Program-made: the position numbers and the translations under genes
The notes under the pieces: generated by a model
What the model saw: the letters and a program-made list of their open reading frames with translations, nothing else
Database searches by the model: none
Told to the model about the DNA's origin: nothing
Shown: piece after piece, positions 17,730 through 27,397 of the stretch
Layout: the number at the start of each line of letters is the position of its first letter
Position numbering within the stretch: position 1 is the stretch's first letter
From: Glaciecola sp047250385
GTDB lineage: Bacteria; Pseudomonadota; Gammaproteobacteria; Enterobacterales; Alteromonadaceae
Direction: 5' to 3'
DNA length: 64,000 nucleotides
Assembly (NCBI RefSeq): GCF_047250385.1
Contig: NZ_JBLBVM010000046.1
Coordinates: 74,728 to 138,727, forward strand

Positions 17730-18793
17730 AATACATACACTCCACTTTGGGCTTGTTCGATAATTTCAGACTTTAAGGTATTGAATGGCACTTGCATTGT
17801 AATGCAATGCAAACTACCAAATTGCTGAACTAAAGGGGCACAGTTAATAGCCACTATTTTGTGGTTAGGAAACGCCCTTTGGATGACTTCAAGAGCTTCA
17901 GCATCTTCGTCTTGTTGATAAACAGGGAACAATATCGACTTATTACATATTAAAAAATTTGCATAAGAAGCCGGCAAGCGCTCACTGTCGGTGTTGACCA
18001 TGTTAGGTAATGGTAACTCATAAATAGCATGGGTCGGAAACGCTTTTTGGCACTCCATTCTCAACTTGAATAAACCTTCAAAATGACTGTCGGCAGGGCG
18101 GTTGTAAGCACCTTGCACAACCAGACCATGCAAAGGAGTAAAGCGCACTAATGTGTCTATATGCCCATCGGTGTCATCACCTTCAAGGTGGCCGTTTGCA
18201 AACACACTAACATCTGTGGCTCCTAGCTTTTTCTGGAAAAGGCTTACATACTCATCTTCTTTGATATCACCGTTTCGTAGCGGGTTAAATAAGCACGAGT
18301 GAGTTGAAATTAGATGTTGGTTTTGGTCAATCTCAATAGCGCCGCCTTCCAAAATGGTATCGCTATATTGCATTTCTTGTTGGCACAACTTTGCTAATAC
18401 TTGTTCGTTTATTTTATTATCTTTCGATGCATCAAACTTTTGTCCCCAGCCATTGAAGCGAAAACTCACAGGCACATTTCCCTTCGCAGATTCGCAGGTA
18501 AGAAACGCATAATCTCTTGCCCAGGTATCATTGTAATCGCAAGTGACACACAACATTTTGGCACGATAAGGCACGAGGCTTTTGATTAAGCCTAATTCTT
18601 GTTCCCGACAAAGAAGAATAACCACAGCGCCCGCGTCATTAATTGCATTGATTAGGCTCACATAAGTGAGTTGTACTTCATCTAACCAAGGCTTCCAGTC
18701 AGTATCTGGGTTTGGCCAAGCGAGTATAACTGCCTCTTGCTCTGCCCATTCAGGCAGCAGCGTAAGGGCCGGAGTCGAGTTTGTTGAAGACAT
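17726..18793 (-). CDS. aguA: Agmatine deiminase
   Basis: A 355-residue peptidyl-arginine-deiminase-fold enzyme that converts agmatine to N-carbamoylputrescine and ammonia. Key parts visible: WARDYAFL, GWGQKFDASKDN, ILEGGAIEID, the acidic/His motif HLEGDDTDGHIDTL and the nucleophilic Cys330 in FGSLHC near the C-terminus. It is the first gene of the aguA-aguB pair and overlaps aguB by four bases. No speA (arginine decarboxylase) is in the window, so agmatine must come from another locus or from outside. Confidence 0.94.
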   Translation of the reverse strand: MSSTNSTPALTLLPEWAEQEAVILAWPNPDTDWKPWLDEVQLTYVSLINAINDAGAVVILLCREQELGLIKSLVPYRAKMLCVTCDYNDTWARDYAFLTCESAKGNVPVSFRFNGWGQKFDASKDNKINEQVLAKLCQQEMQYSDTILEGGAIEIDQNQHLISTHSCLFNPLRNGDIKEDEYVSLFQKKLGATDVSVFANGHLEGDDTDGHIDTLVRFTPLHGLVVQGAYNRPADSHFEGLFKLRMECQKAFPTHAIYELPLPNMVNTDSERLPASYANFLICNKSILFPVYQQDEDAEALEVIQRAFPNHKIVAINCAPLVQQFGSLHCITMQVPFNTLKSEIIEQAQSGVYVL

Positions 18794-18851
18794 ATTTGGC
18801 TGGTTTCCTAAGCAAAACTAGCATCTATTAATAAAGTGTGGATTATAGCGA

Positions 18852-21044
18852 TTATTGCGCCCATTGCCACGTTGCTGTTAAGAAAATTCGACGTGGTTGC
18901 CCAACAAAATACCGATAGTTACCAAAGCCGAAATCCGCGCGTTCAGCATAATCCTCATTTAATATGTTGAAGATATTCATATTAAGTTTTAAACGCTTTG
19001 AATAATCATATCTGAAACTCAGGTCCCATAGGCTATGGCCTGAATATTCTGCGGTATTTTCAGGGTTTACAAAGTAATTTCCTAAACGTTGAAATGACAA
19101 TTCGGCTAACACGGATGAGTTTATTTTCCATGCTAATTGCATCGTTCCCATAAATTCAGGCGCGGTGTCGATTTCATTGCCTTTAATGCTAGTGCGAGAA
19201 AGTGTTAAGTCATTGGTGTATTCATGCTTTGCATAACTCAGATTAGTACTAAGCGAAATCTGATTGTTTAGCTTGTACAAACCGCTTAACTCAATACCTT
19301 TATGGCGGGTTTCACCGTTCGATACATTTTGCCTATCACTATCTTGAAAGATGAAGTTTGATTTTTCTTGCATGAATACGGCGGCATTCAGGTTTATCGC
19401 ATCTGTGTATAAATGCCACCCTAATTCGATAGCATCCATTCTTTCTTCATCAAGTTCACTAATCACCTGCTCGTTTTGTAGGCGAAATAACTCAGTTGCT
19501 TGAGGTGCTCTAAAACCCTGACTAATTTTTGCGTAAACGGACTGCTCATTAGTGGTTGCATACAGTGCAGAAAGAGTAGGGGAGAATACGGTGAAGTTAA
19601 CATTCTGATCCGCAGGGCGCGTGAACCTGCAGTTTTCAACTGTTGAGGCGCAGGCATTGCCATCGCTGAGTAAGTTGTCGTAATCGTAAGCAATGTATTC
19701 AAGGCGGCCGCCAGCGCTAAGTTGAAGCGCTCCTGATTGCCATTGCATCTGTGAATACGCACCAATTTGAGTGGCATTAACATCATAATCGTAGTGAGTT
19801 CCTGCAGGGATACTCGGTGAGAAATCCTGTGCTTGGGTTTCTCTTAAATTTGCTCGAGTGAAATCGGTATCTAAACCACTAGTGAAGGTGAAATCGCCAT
19901 TAACAATGCGATGCTGAGCTTGCAAACCTAAGCTCGTCGCACTGTTTTCTTCTAATGCTTTCCAAGGCAAATAGTGTTGTAAGAAAGCCATTTCATTCCA
20001 ACGCAAGTAAGGAGTGATGGTAATTGCACCAGACTCAGTGTCGCGACTAAATGAAGAATAGGCACGTAATGATTTTGCATCTCTAAAAGCCTCAGGGTTT
20101 GGATTTGAGCGACGAATTTCTGGGTCTTTATATACTTCAAAGCCTTGCACAAACCCCGCAGTTTCTTGATTCAAGTTTGCTAAATCTAATACGGTTTTAT
20201 TATTCCACGCATTGCCATTATGTTGGTAGATTGCCGTTAATTTTTGTTGGTCATAGCCGCTTTGCGATTGGTAGCCATTGTTCTGAGTGACATTTGTGAA
20301 CAAAGCAAAGGCCGAATCACCTTGTTGTGAGCGTAATCCAAGACTTGTCTTCACATGATCATCACGCCCAATACGCAGGCCAGCATAATTATTTTTGTTA
20401 GCGCTTGCGTTAGAATTTGTGTTAGCGCTTGCGTTAGAAAATGCATCGAGTGTTCTAATATTAATAACGCCGTGAACTGCATTGCTTCCGTACAGTGTGC
20501 TTGCAGGGCCTCGCAATACTTCGATACTTTCAGCTTGTTCTGAATTGGCATCAAACAATTGGTTGGTGTTGCAAAAGCCAGGTGCGCGCAAAGAAATCCC
20601 ATCTAGCGCCATGAAGAATGCGCCACACGCGCCAGCACCGGTTAAAACTGGGGAACGAATTGCACTTAAGTGTTCTTGTCCGTTACCGCGGCTAATCCAA
20701 GTACCGGAAATCCGAGCTAAAGCCTGATTGATATGCTGGTGGTCAATGAGGTCGAGAGTACTACGATCAACTGCATCGACCGCTGCTGCCGTGTAAAGAA
20801 TAGTTGATTGTGCTCTGTTGGCGGTAACAACAATGCGCTCTATTTGGCTATTCGAGCCTGATTTTGGGCTGACGTTTTCTTTATCTTGCGCTTGAGAAGC
20901 AGTCGCGTTCTGACTGAGTAGGATGCCTGCAAATGTGAATAAAATGAAGCGCGATACAAACATTGTCTTCTTAAAATGTTTATTGCTTTCATTCATAAAA
21001 ATAGGTGATTTAGAGCTTAGGTCTTGACGACAGTAAAAATGCAT
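18852..21044 (-). CDS. TonB-dependent outer-membrane receptor
   Basis: A 730-residue receptor with a long N-terminal leader (hydrophobic core FILFTFAGILLS), a TonB-box-like IERIVVTAN, a plug domain with SIEVLRGPASTLYGSNAVHG and a beta-barrel that ends in an aromatic-containing strand (IFLTATWQWAQ). The ATG at 21044 follows AGGATCATA; the next Met at 20996 would give a more ordinary signal length but has no clear ribosome site. The plug contains Cys residues in GACGAFF and PGFCNTN, which may form a disulfide. Substrate is unknown. It follows folM by 56 bases on the same strand, so co-transcription with folM is possible. Confidence 0.88.
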   Translation of the reverse strand: MHFYCRQDLSSKSPIFMNESNKHFKKTMFVSRFILFTFAGILLSQNATASQAQDKENVSPKSGSNSQIERIVVTANRAQSTILYTAAAVDAVDRSTLDLIDHQHINQALARISGTWISRGNGQEHLSAIRSPVLTGAGACGAFFMALDGISLRAPGFCNTNQLFDANSEQAESIEVLRGPASTLYGSNAVHGVINIRTLDAFSNASANTNSNASANKNNYAGLRIGRDDHVKTSLGLRSQQGDSAFALFTNVTQNNGYQSQSGYDQQKLTAIYQHNGNAWNNKTVLDLANLNQETAGFVQGFEVYKDPEIRRSNPNPEAFRDAKSLRAYSSFSRDTESGAITITPYLRWNEMAFLQHYLPWKALEENSATSLGLQAQHRIVNGDFTFTSGLDTDFTRANLRETQAQDFSPSIPAGTHYDYDVNATQIGAYSQMQWQSGALQLSAGGRLEYIAYDYDNLLSDGNACASTVENCRFTRPADQNVNFTVFSPTLSALYATTNEQSVYAKISQGFRAPQATELFRLQNEQVISELDEERMDAIELGWHLYTDAINLNAAVFMQEKSNFIFQDSDRQNVSNGETRHKGIELSGLYKLNNQISLSTNLSYAKHEYTNDLTLSRTSIKGNEIDTAPEFMGTMQLAWKINSSVLAELSFQRLGNYFVNPENTAEYSGHSLWDLSFRYDYSKRLKLNMNIFNILNEDYAERADFGFGNYRYFVGQPRRIFLTATWQWAQ
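20397..20439. repeat. 19-bp direct repeat inside the TonB receptor gene
   Basis: GTTAGCGCTTGCGTTAGAA occurs at 20397-20415 and 20421-20439, a period of 24 bases (eight codons). On the coding strand it gives two copies of the peptide phrase SNASAN in a low-complexity Asn/Ser/Ala stretch of the barrel near the plug boundary. In-frame slippage would change the length of the loop. Confidence 0.8.
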
Positions 21045-21100
21045 TATGATCCTGTAAATTAATTATGTAACTAGTCAAAATGGAAGCGAAGAGGGAGGCC

Positions 21101-21808
21101 TTACTTCAAGTGCCGCCCGCCATCTAAGTGGAGCGTTTGTCCGGTCATATATTCGCTACTCAATAAGTAATTGACTGCTTTCACAGCCTCTTGTGGACCC
21201 GGACAAATTTCTAACAATGATTTCTTGAGAGCTTTAGCGCGGTATGCCGGGGAATCGTGATCGTTGAACATTACTAATGCTGGGGCAATGCTATTTACTT
21301 TAACCTTGGGAGCTAACAAAGCACTGAACGACAGCGTAAGGTTATGCAGTGCTGCTTTACTAGCCGCATAAGCAATGTGCTTTTTACTGCCTTTGAGTTG
21401 CACAAAGTCAGTCATGTGAATGATATCGCTGACTACATTATTCGAAGACAACATGTTTTGAAATGCCAGATTTAGCTGATATGGAGCATTAGCATGTACT
21501 TGCATCATTTTTTGAAACAACAGATTGTAATCATTAGCATCTGCTTCCTGATCCCAATCTGAGGCGTTGTGGATGACAGCTCGCAGGTGTTTGGTATAAC
21601 TTTTCACATCAGATATCAGTGATGAGATACCTTCTTGAGTCGCAAAATCGGCCTGAATTGTAACTGCACCTAAGGCTTTTAATTCATCAACTGCTGGCTT
21701 TTTCGTTCGGTATGTTATAATCACTTTATGCTGCTGAGCTAATAAGTCTTTTGCGATTGCCAAGCCAAGGCGTTGGGCGCCACCTGTAATAAGTATGGGT
21801 GAAGTCAT
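21101..21808 (-). CDS. folM: Dihydromonapterin reductase FolM (short-chain dehydrogenase)
   Basis: A 235-residue SDR enzyme that resembles E. coli FolM along its full length: PILITGGAQRLGLA, VIITYRTKKPAV, IQADFATQEG, RAVIHNASDW, SDIIHMTDF, KHIAYAASKAALHNLT, VKVNSIAPALVMFN and the end LDGGRHLK. It reduces dihydromonapterin to tetrahydromonapterin with NADPH and has weak dihydrofolate reductase activity. Catalytic Tyr and Lys lie in YAASK. It is divergent from folE with 193 bases between starts, which places two pterin-pathway genes under a shared intergenic region. Confidence 0.92.
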   Translation of the reverse strand: MTSPILITGGAQRLGLAIAKDLLAQQHKVIITYRTKKPAVDELKALGAVTIQADFATQEGISSLISDVKSYTKHLRAVIHNASDWDQEADANDYNLLFQKMMQVHANAPYQLNLAFQNMLSSNNVVSDIIHMTDFVQLKGSKKHIAYAASKAALHNLTLSFSALLAPKVKVNSIAPALVMFNDHDSPAYRAKALKKSLLEICPGPQEAVKAVNYLLSSEYMTGQTLHLDGGRHLK

Positions 21809-22001
21809 GAAAGAGCCTAATCCTTGTTATTTGTTGGGTTACTAGGTCAGTAAAACGTTGTTAAGAGCATATACGTTGCGTTTCTTAAATTCGAACAAAA
21901 AAAGTAATATTGTGAAAAATTTAAGAGTTAGCGTTATAAAAGTAAACCTTTATGACAATTCAGCACGTATATGAATTTATATAATTACACCGGAAGACCA
22001 A

Positions 22002-22688
22002 ATGTTAGCACATGAAGCTATAAAAATTCGCGAAGCCGCTGAGCCTAAAATCTCAGCTGAAGCGACTATTGTCCGACGAGCATTGGAAGCCAAAGGCCTT
22101 GAAACGCCTATGGTCGAAAACGCATTAAGCAACGAAGAAAAACGAATTAAAATTCAGGCAGCGATGCGTGAGGTTATGGAGACTCTTGGGCTTGATTTGC
22201 AAGATGACAGTCTGCAAGACACGCCTCAACGTATTGCAAAAATGTATGTGAATGAGATTTTCTCTGGTTTAGATTACCGAGCATTTCCGAAAATCACTCA
22301 AATTGAAAACAAGATGAAAATCGACCAGCCTGTGCAGGTGACTGACATCAGTTTAACTAGCACCTGCGAGCATCATTTTGTCACAATTGATGGCACAGCG
22401 ACGGTTTCGTATATTCCGAAAAATACCGTTCTTGGCTTGTCTAAGATCAATCGTTTAGTAGGATTCTTTGCACAACGCCCGCAGGTTCAAGAGCGTTTGA
22501 CCCAGCAAGTAATGGTGGCTATTCAGGCCTTAACAGGTACTGACGATGTTGCAGTAAGTATTAATGCGACGCATTATTGTGTGAAGGCTCGAGGCATTCG
22601 TGATAGCCAATCTTACACAAAAACGAGTTCACTCGGTGGAGCGTTTAGCAACAATCCAGATTTGCGAAGAGAGTTTTACCAGCTTTGA
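22002..22688 (+). CDS. folE: GTP cyclohydrolase I
   Basis: A 228-residue homodecameric zinc enzyme that makes 7,8-dihydroneopterin triphosphate from GTP, the first step of folate and monapterin synthesis. Zinc ligands are C122 and H125 (TSTCEHHF) and C193 (HYCVKARGIRD); the active-site regions PQRIAKMYVNEIFSGL and FFAQRPQVQERLT are intact. From the upstream ATG the length and N-terminal phrase ALEAKGLETP match E. coli FolE, which supports the start. Divergent from folM. A strong terminator follows. Confidence 0.96.
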   Translation: MLAHEAIKIREAAEPKISAEATIVRRALEAKGLETPMVENALSNEEKRIKIQAAMREVMETLGLDLQDDSLQDTPQRIAKMYVNEIFSGLDYRAFPKITQIENKMKIDQPVQVTDISLTSTCEHHFVTIDGTATVSYIPKNTVLGLSKINRLVGFFAQRPQVQERLTQQVMVAIQALTGTDDVAVSINATHYCVKARGIRDSQSYTKTSSLGGAFSNNPDLRREFYQL

Positions 22689-22725
22689 TTTTACGAGCTT
22701 TAAACTCAGAAGATTAAAAATTTAG

Positions 22726-22762
22726 AAACCCCAAGTTGAATAAGCTTGGGGTTTTGTTTTTT
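22726..22762 (+). terminator. Terminator of folE
   Basis: A 10-bp perfect stem (AAACCCCAAG and its complement) with a nine-base loop, followed by TGTTTTTT. It may also serve the convergent M24 peptidase gene, since the left arm begins with AAA. Confidence 0.85.
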
Positions 22763-22798
22763 CTGGCGTTTATTTTTATGCCTACTTCACTAAATGAC

Positions 22799-24241
22799 CT
22801 ATTTAACTAAATGAAATGAAGTTTGCCTGCCATCCATATATGTCACAGCCTTACCATCGAAGAAGGCATTTTCCTCAAGCATAATGCGTATTTCTTTGCC
22901 CCATTGCTCAATAAATGTCGCTGCATTGAGTTCAATCGAGTAAGCAGTATTGGCGTGCAATGGATAGTCTCCTTGAATCGGAACACCACCCTGTGAGTCC
23001 CACATTCCCAAAGTTGTGCCTGCCGCGTGACCATGATAACCAAGTGGATGGGTATAAATAGAAGGTTTAATCCCTTCGCTGATAGCTTGAGAACGGGCCT
23101 GTTTTAGTATTTCATTGCCTGTTTTGCCAAGTGCAAACAAGTCCGTGAATATATCTTGAAGCCGGTTAGCATTTTTTAAGGCAACTTTTAAATATTCGGG
23201 CGCATCAGTTTCACTTTCATTTAACACATAAGCATGTTGTTGCTGATCGGTATTCAAACGTAAGTAGGTAATGCCAAAGTCCATATGCAACAAATCACCA
23301 CGCTGAATGACCTGAGGCGCGGCACGTTTGCTGAATGCTTGAATGTGATTAAACTTCTCTGCACTAGCGCGTTGAATACTAACGCTGGGGTGAAACCAGT
23401 TGGTAAGCGCTAACGAACGACTCTTATCTCGTAGCCACCACACGAGATCATCTGTAGTGGTAACGCCAGGTTTAATGAAACCACTCGTATACGCTTCTTT
23501 TATTATGGCATGGCCTATTTGAACAATACTTGGGTACAATTCCATTTCAAGTTGAGTGCGAGTTTCTAACCACGCAATAGCGAGCTTTTCAGATGAAACG
23601 ATGCGCTCACTTAGCTCGCCTCCCAACTTTTCAGTAAACGCTATATATTCAGTTGCGGTAATACCATCGGCTAGGGCAAAGTGTTCTGATTTATTAATAG
23701 CAATTTTTTTCGGATTCACTTGTTTGATTAAATCTACTAGGCGTTGCCATTGATTCGGCTCTTTTTCTTTATCCCATGCCTTTTTAAATAAGGTATCGAC
23801 TTGGTATCTTGCAACAGCATAGCGCTCCAAGGCTTGCCCGTTTCCTGGGTCAACAATTAATAAAATAGTGCGACGACGAGCGGAAAGCCAGGTTGAGGGC
23901 AGCATGGTTTTCAGTACTGGATCTTCGTTGTATTCACGCGATATTAACAACCACATGTCAATGCCTTCTCTGCGCATTAATTCTGGAAGAGTGTTGTTAA
24001 GTTTGTCGTTGAGTAATTTATCTATGGTTTCAGAACGTTCGCGCATAGGCATGATTTGCTGATAAATCATCTCAGAACTTGCAAATGTAGAACTTGCAAA
24101 TAAAGACTTTGATTCTGAATGCAGGGATTTACTTGCTACTGAAGGCGCCAAACACAAGGCGAGAACGGGAGCTAAGACTGCATAACGGGCGATGTTATGC
24201 AGTCTGTTTTTTACAAACAAACCTAAAGAGAGCGTATTCAT
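22799..24241 (-). CDS. Exported M24 family metallopeptidase (Xaa-Pro aminopeptidase-like)
   Basis: A 480-residue protein with an N-terminal signal peptide (hydrophobic core YAVLAPVLALCLAPSVAS). The pita-bread fold is recognisable: DFGITYLRLNTDQQ with two Asp ligands, the histidine region HPLGYHGHAAGTTLG, and the Glu ligands in YSIELNAA and IRIMLEENAF. The N-terminal creatinase-like domain (MWLLISREYNEDPVL) is typical of the exported branch seen in marine gammaproteobacteria. It probably trims proline-containing peptides in the periplasm. It is the last gene of a same-strand run with the amylase (48-base gap) and aldo/keto reductase. Confidence 0.87.
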   Translation of the reverse strand: MNTLSLGLFVKNRLHNIARYAVLAPVLALCLAPSVASKSLHSESKSLFASSTFASSEMIYQQIMPMRERSETIDKLLNDKLNNTLPELMRREGIDMWLLISREYNEDPVLKTMLPSTWLSARRRTILLIVDPGNGQALERYAVARYQVDTLFKKAWDKEKEPNQWQRLVDLIKQVNPKKIAINKSEHFALADGITATEYIAFTEKLGGELSERIVSSEKLAIAWLETRTQLEMELYPSIVQIGHAIIKEAYTSGFIKPGVTTTDDLVWWLRDKSRSLALTNWFHPSVSIQRASAEKFNHIQAFSKRAAPQVIQRGDLLHMDFGITYLRLNTDQQQHAYVLNESETDAPEYLKVALKNANRLQDIFTDLFALGKTGNEILKQARSQAISEGIKPSIYTHPLGYHGHAAGTTLGMWDSQGGVPIQGDYPLHANTAYSIELNAATFIEQWGKEIRIMLEENAFFDGKAVTYMDGRQTSFHLVK

Positions 24242-24289
24242 TAATATCCTTTAACTAACAATCTTAGAAAGAATAGGCTCTCATTTTAC

Positions 24290-26389
24290 TTACTTTAATG
24301 CAAAGCGTTTGCTCATTTGATTATCTGAACCGTCACGAACCACTATTTTCACTTCCGTCATACCAGCAATGCTCTCAGGTTTGACAATGGCTCTATAGGG
24401 TTGTGTATTGTCTGTTGCTACAAATGTTTCTGTGCCTTCTTTATCAAGCAAATAGAAATCAACTTCAGTAAATTGCAGCGCTTTCTGTTCACCAAATACT
24501 AAATTAACTGGAATAAACAATCGCTGATTATCGGTATACATGCCAGGCATTTTGATGTCATATATCTCACTGCCTTCGTGAGCTTCATCAGCTTTTAAAA
24601 GAGCAAAGCTCAAGGGCGCTAAGTTAATGTTCAACTCGCCTTGTTGCACCGTTGCCTTATTGCCGACTATGCTTGAATAGCTCGATGAATCTGCTTTGAT
24701 GGATACCTTTTGTTCCTTGGTACTCATATTGAAAACGGCTAAATGCTCAATTTTTTCTACGGCGTCTATACGAGAAAACGCGACAATTCTTTTGTCATTA
24801 TCTATAAATCGGTTTTGATGAACGCCGGTTCTTAAGGCTTTGTGCGATTTACGTAGTGTCGCGAATTTTTGTAATGCTTGGTAAATAGGATGTGTTTGAT
24901 CGAAGTTACTGTCTGCAGTCGTTTTTCGAGTACCGATGAGCGCATTATCGTTATATACATCAACCAATGATGGATCCATGTTTTCTCTTGCATCTACATC
25001 ACCGCCGTCACCAGTGAACCCTTGTTCATCACCATAATAAACAACAGGTATACCGCGAGACATATACATAAAGGCATGGCCCAATATGCTGCGTTTAAGC
25101 TTTTCAGATTCTGAAATATTTTCAAAACCTTGGTTAATAAAAAAGCCAACTCGACCAGCGTCATGATTGCCTAAAAAATTCATAAGTAGTTCGGGTGAAG
25201 AATCGGCATCTCGATAATAGTCATCATTGTCGAATAAATGGCCGAGTCTATTTACGTCTTTATTGTGAAATAAACTGTCCTTCACATTAAAGTGAAAGCT
25301 GAAATCGAGCACAGAAGGTAAATTGCCTTCTGTCGTAAACGTACTCAATACTGCAGGGTTACCATCGTAAACTTCGCCGAAAATGTGAAAGTTTGGAATG
25401 CCTGAACTTTTTGCATGGGCTACAATGTCTGGCCCAAAACTTTGCCAGAAACTCAAATCGACATGTTTTACGGTATCAATTCTAAAACCATCCGGTTTGA
25501 ATTCGTTAATGATGTTTTTAAATATTTCAGTCATCCCTTTTAGCACTTCAGGATCGGAGGTATTTAAATCATCTAAACCCGCAAAGTCACCTTTTATAAC
25601 ACTTTCGCCCTGCCAAAAACTATCGCCTTGATTGTTATAATACTTGGGGTCATTTAACCATGCAGGAAACTTGACTGCTTTTTCTGAATCCAATAAGAAT
25701 GGAGTGTAGGTATCGCCTTGAGCTAGTTGCTCCGTACTTTTGAATTTGCAGCCAGGTTGTTCTTTTATGAAAGAGCCATCAGGTTTGTGACACTCTTTAT
25801 ATTTGATAACGTCAGCAGTGTGGTTAGTAATGATATCGAAAAACACTTTAATACCGCGTGCATGTGCAGCATCAATTAAACTTCGTAAATCTTCATTAGT
25901 ACCGAAATGTGGATCAATTTCAGTGAAATCGATAACCCAGTAGCCATGGTGACCAAAACCGTCAGGTTGAACGGCACGATTGCGCAAAAGCGGCGTCATC
26001 CAAATTGCAGTAACGCCCATTTCTTGAATGTAATCGAGCTTTGCCTCGACACCTTGCATATCACCGCCATGGAATGCCCATTTAGATGTCTTATCAAGAC
26101 CGCCAAATGAAATAGGACGATTCGGATCACCTTCATCATTCTCAGGATTTCCATTATGAAAACGGTCAGGCATGACAAAGTAAAATATGTCGTCTTTCAC
26201 ATCTCGTGTTAAATAATCGGTATTCTCAACTTTTTTACTTATTTGAGACTCTTTGCTATCAAGCTTTTCTTCGCTTGACGACTGTTGCTGAGAACATGCG
26301 CCTAAGGAGAATATGACGGCACTCAACATAAGTGTTCTTGCGATTCGATTATTTGCCATGATGTTACTTGTCATGCTGCGTATTCTCAT
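24290..26389 (-). CDS. GH13 alpha-amylase family lipoprotein
   Basis: A 699-residue protein with lipobox LGAC (Cys32), so it is predicted to be envelope-anchored. The GH13 conserved regions are in order: FDIITNHT (region I), GFRIDTVKHVD (region II, nucleophile Asp), FGEVYD (region III, acid/base Glu) and FLGNHDAGR (region IV, Asp). The start DIFYFVMPDRFHNGNP and GGDMQG fit the extracellular cyclomaltodextrinase/neopullulanase-like amylases. The GGAAGAG element before the ATG at 26389 supports the start. The C-terminal 110 residues form an extra beta domain (VKIVVRDGSDNQMSKR). It lies in a same-strand run with an aldo/keto reductase (36 bases) and an M24 peptidase. No maltose regulator or transporter is adjacent. 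Confidence 0.92.
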   Translation of the reverse strand: MRIRSMTSNIMANNRIARTLMLSAVIFSLGACSQQQSSSEEKLDSKESQISKKVENTDYLTRDVKDDIFYFVMPDRFHNGNPENDEGDPNRPISFGGLDKTSKWAFHGGDMQGVEAKLDYIQEMGVTAIWMTPLLRNRAVQPDGFGHHGYWVIDFTEIDPHFGTNEDLRSLIDAAHARGIKVFFDIITNHTADVIKYKECHKPDGSFIKEQPGCKFKSTEQLAQGDTYTPFLLDSEKAVKFPAWLNDPKYYNNQGDSFWQGESVIKGDFAGLDDLNTSDPEVLKGMTEIFKNIINEFKPDGFRIDTVKHVDLSFWQSFGPDIVAHAKSSGIPNFHIFGEVYDGNPAVLSTFTTEGNLPSVLDFSFHFNVKDSLFHNKDVNRLGHLFDNDDYYRDADSSPELLMNFLGNHDAGRVGFFINQGFENISESEKLKRSILGHAFMYMSRGIPVVYYGDEQGFTGDGGDVDARENMDPSLVDVYNDNALIGTRKTTADSNFDQTHPIYQALQKFATLRKSHKALRTGVHQNRFIDNDKRIVAFSRIDAVEKIEHLAVFNMSTKEQKVSIKADSSSYSSIVGNKATVQQGELNINLAPLSFALLKADEAHEGSEIYDIKMPGMYTDNQRLFIPVNLVFGEQKALQFTEVDFYLLDKEGTETFVATDNTQPYRAIVKPESIAGMTEVKIVVRDGSDNQMSKRFALK

Positions 26390-26425
26390 ATCAATGTCTC
26401 TTCCATATTGGTGTTGTTATTATTG

Positions 26426-27397
26426 CTAAGGAACTTGTTTTCCACGCGCTGTTTCAAACAGTAAATACCAATCATCGCGTGATAAGTTTACTTTATGAGC
26501 TTGTGAACATTCTGCAATTCTATTGAGGTTTGTTGTGCCAATAACGGGCTGAATATTAATTGGATGCTTTAGCAGCCAAGCCAACAAAATTGCGTTTGGA
26601 TTACTGGAATATCGATTGGCTAACTGGCCAATTAGTTTTGTAGTTGCTAGTTCAGCTAAACTTGGGTTTTCGCTAGGGTTGCCGGTATAAATACCCTGAG
26701 CCAAGGGAGACCAAGCTTGCAGTTGCATGTTTTGCTGTTCGCAAAATTCGAGTGTGCCGCGAGGGAACCCGCTTTGGCAACCATCTTTCATGTTAGTTGT
26801 AATGGTTTCTTCAACAAAGTCTGCATGTTGTAGGCTCATCTGCAATTGATTCGCAATAATAGGAACAGAGATAGCCGATTGTAACCAAGCAATTTGACCA
26901 GCATGCATGTTAGACACGGCCAAGTGCGAAAACTTACCTTGTTTATGCAGTCTCTCAAGCGCCTCAGCCGTATCATCTAAATCCATCAAAGGGTCGGGGC
27001 GATGCAAAAACAAGATATCAACGTTCTCAGATTGCAGACGTTTCAGGCTTTGATTCAGTGCCTTGGTAATCCACTCTGGCGACAAGTCATATTGTTTAAC
27101 TTCATGAGCAGGTGTTAATTTAATGCCAACTTTGGTCTGTACAAGCATATTTTTGCGCAATGACGGCGTTGCTTTTAGTACTTTCCCGAATACTTCCTCG
27201 GCTTTTCCAAAGGTATATATGTCGGCTAAATCAAATACATTTATCTTGTTTGCTAAGCAGGTTTCGATAACTTCTTGAGCTTGTGCTACGTGCTTATCAG
27301 TCACCGGAGCATCGCTCCAGCTGCCACCTAAACCCATGCAACCATAAACGAGTTGGCTTGCTTGAGGGTAATAGTCATGAATAGGAAGTTCGGTCAT
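26426..27397 (-). CDS. Aldo/keto reductase family oxidoreductase
   Basis: A 323-residue TIM-barrel NADPH-dependent reductase. The catalytic tetrad parts are visible as VFDLADIYTFG (Asp, Tyr), VQTKVGI (Lys) and LFLHRPDPL (His); the cofactor end motif PVIGTTNLNRI lies near residue 285. It resembles the YdhF branch (MGLGGSW, NQLQMSLQH). Substrate is unknown. It is the first gene of the likely aldo/keto reductase-amylase-M24 transcript. The 340 bases upstream, to the divergent DinB-like gene, are AT-rich and show no further gene. Confidence 0.9.
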   Translation of the reverse strand: MTELPIHDYYPQASQLVYGCMGLGGSWSDAPVTDKHVAQAQEVIETCLANKINVFDLADIYTFGKAEEVFGKVLKATPSLRKNMLVQTKVGIKLTPAHEVKQYDLSPEWITKALNQSLKRLQSENVDILFLHRPDPLMDLDDTAEALERLHKQGKFSHLAVSNMHAGQIAWLQSAISVPIIANQLQMSLQHADFVEETITTNMKDGCQSGFPRGTLEFCEQQNMQLQAWSPLAQGIYTGNPSENPSLAELATTKLIGQLANRYSSNPNAILLAWLLKHPINIQPVIGTTNLNRIAECSQAHKVNLSRDDWYLLFETARGKQVP

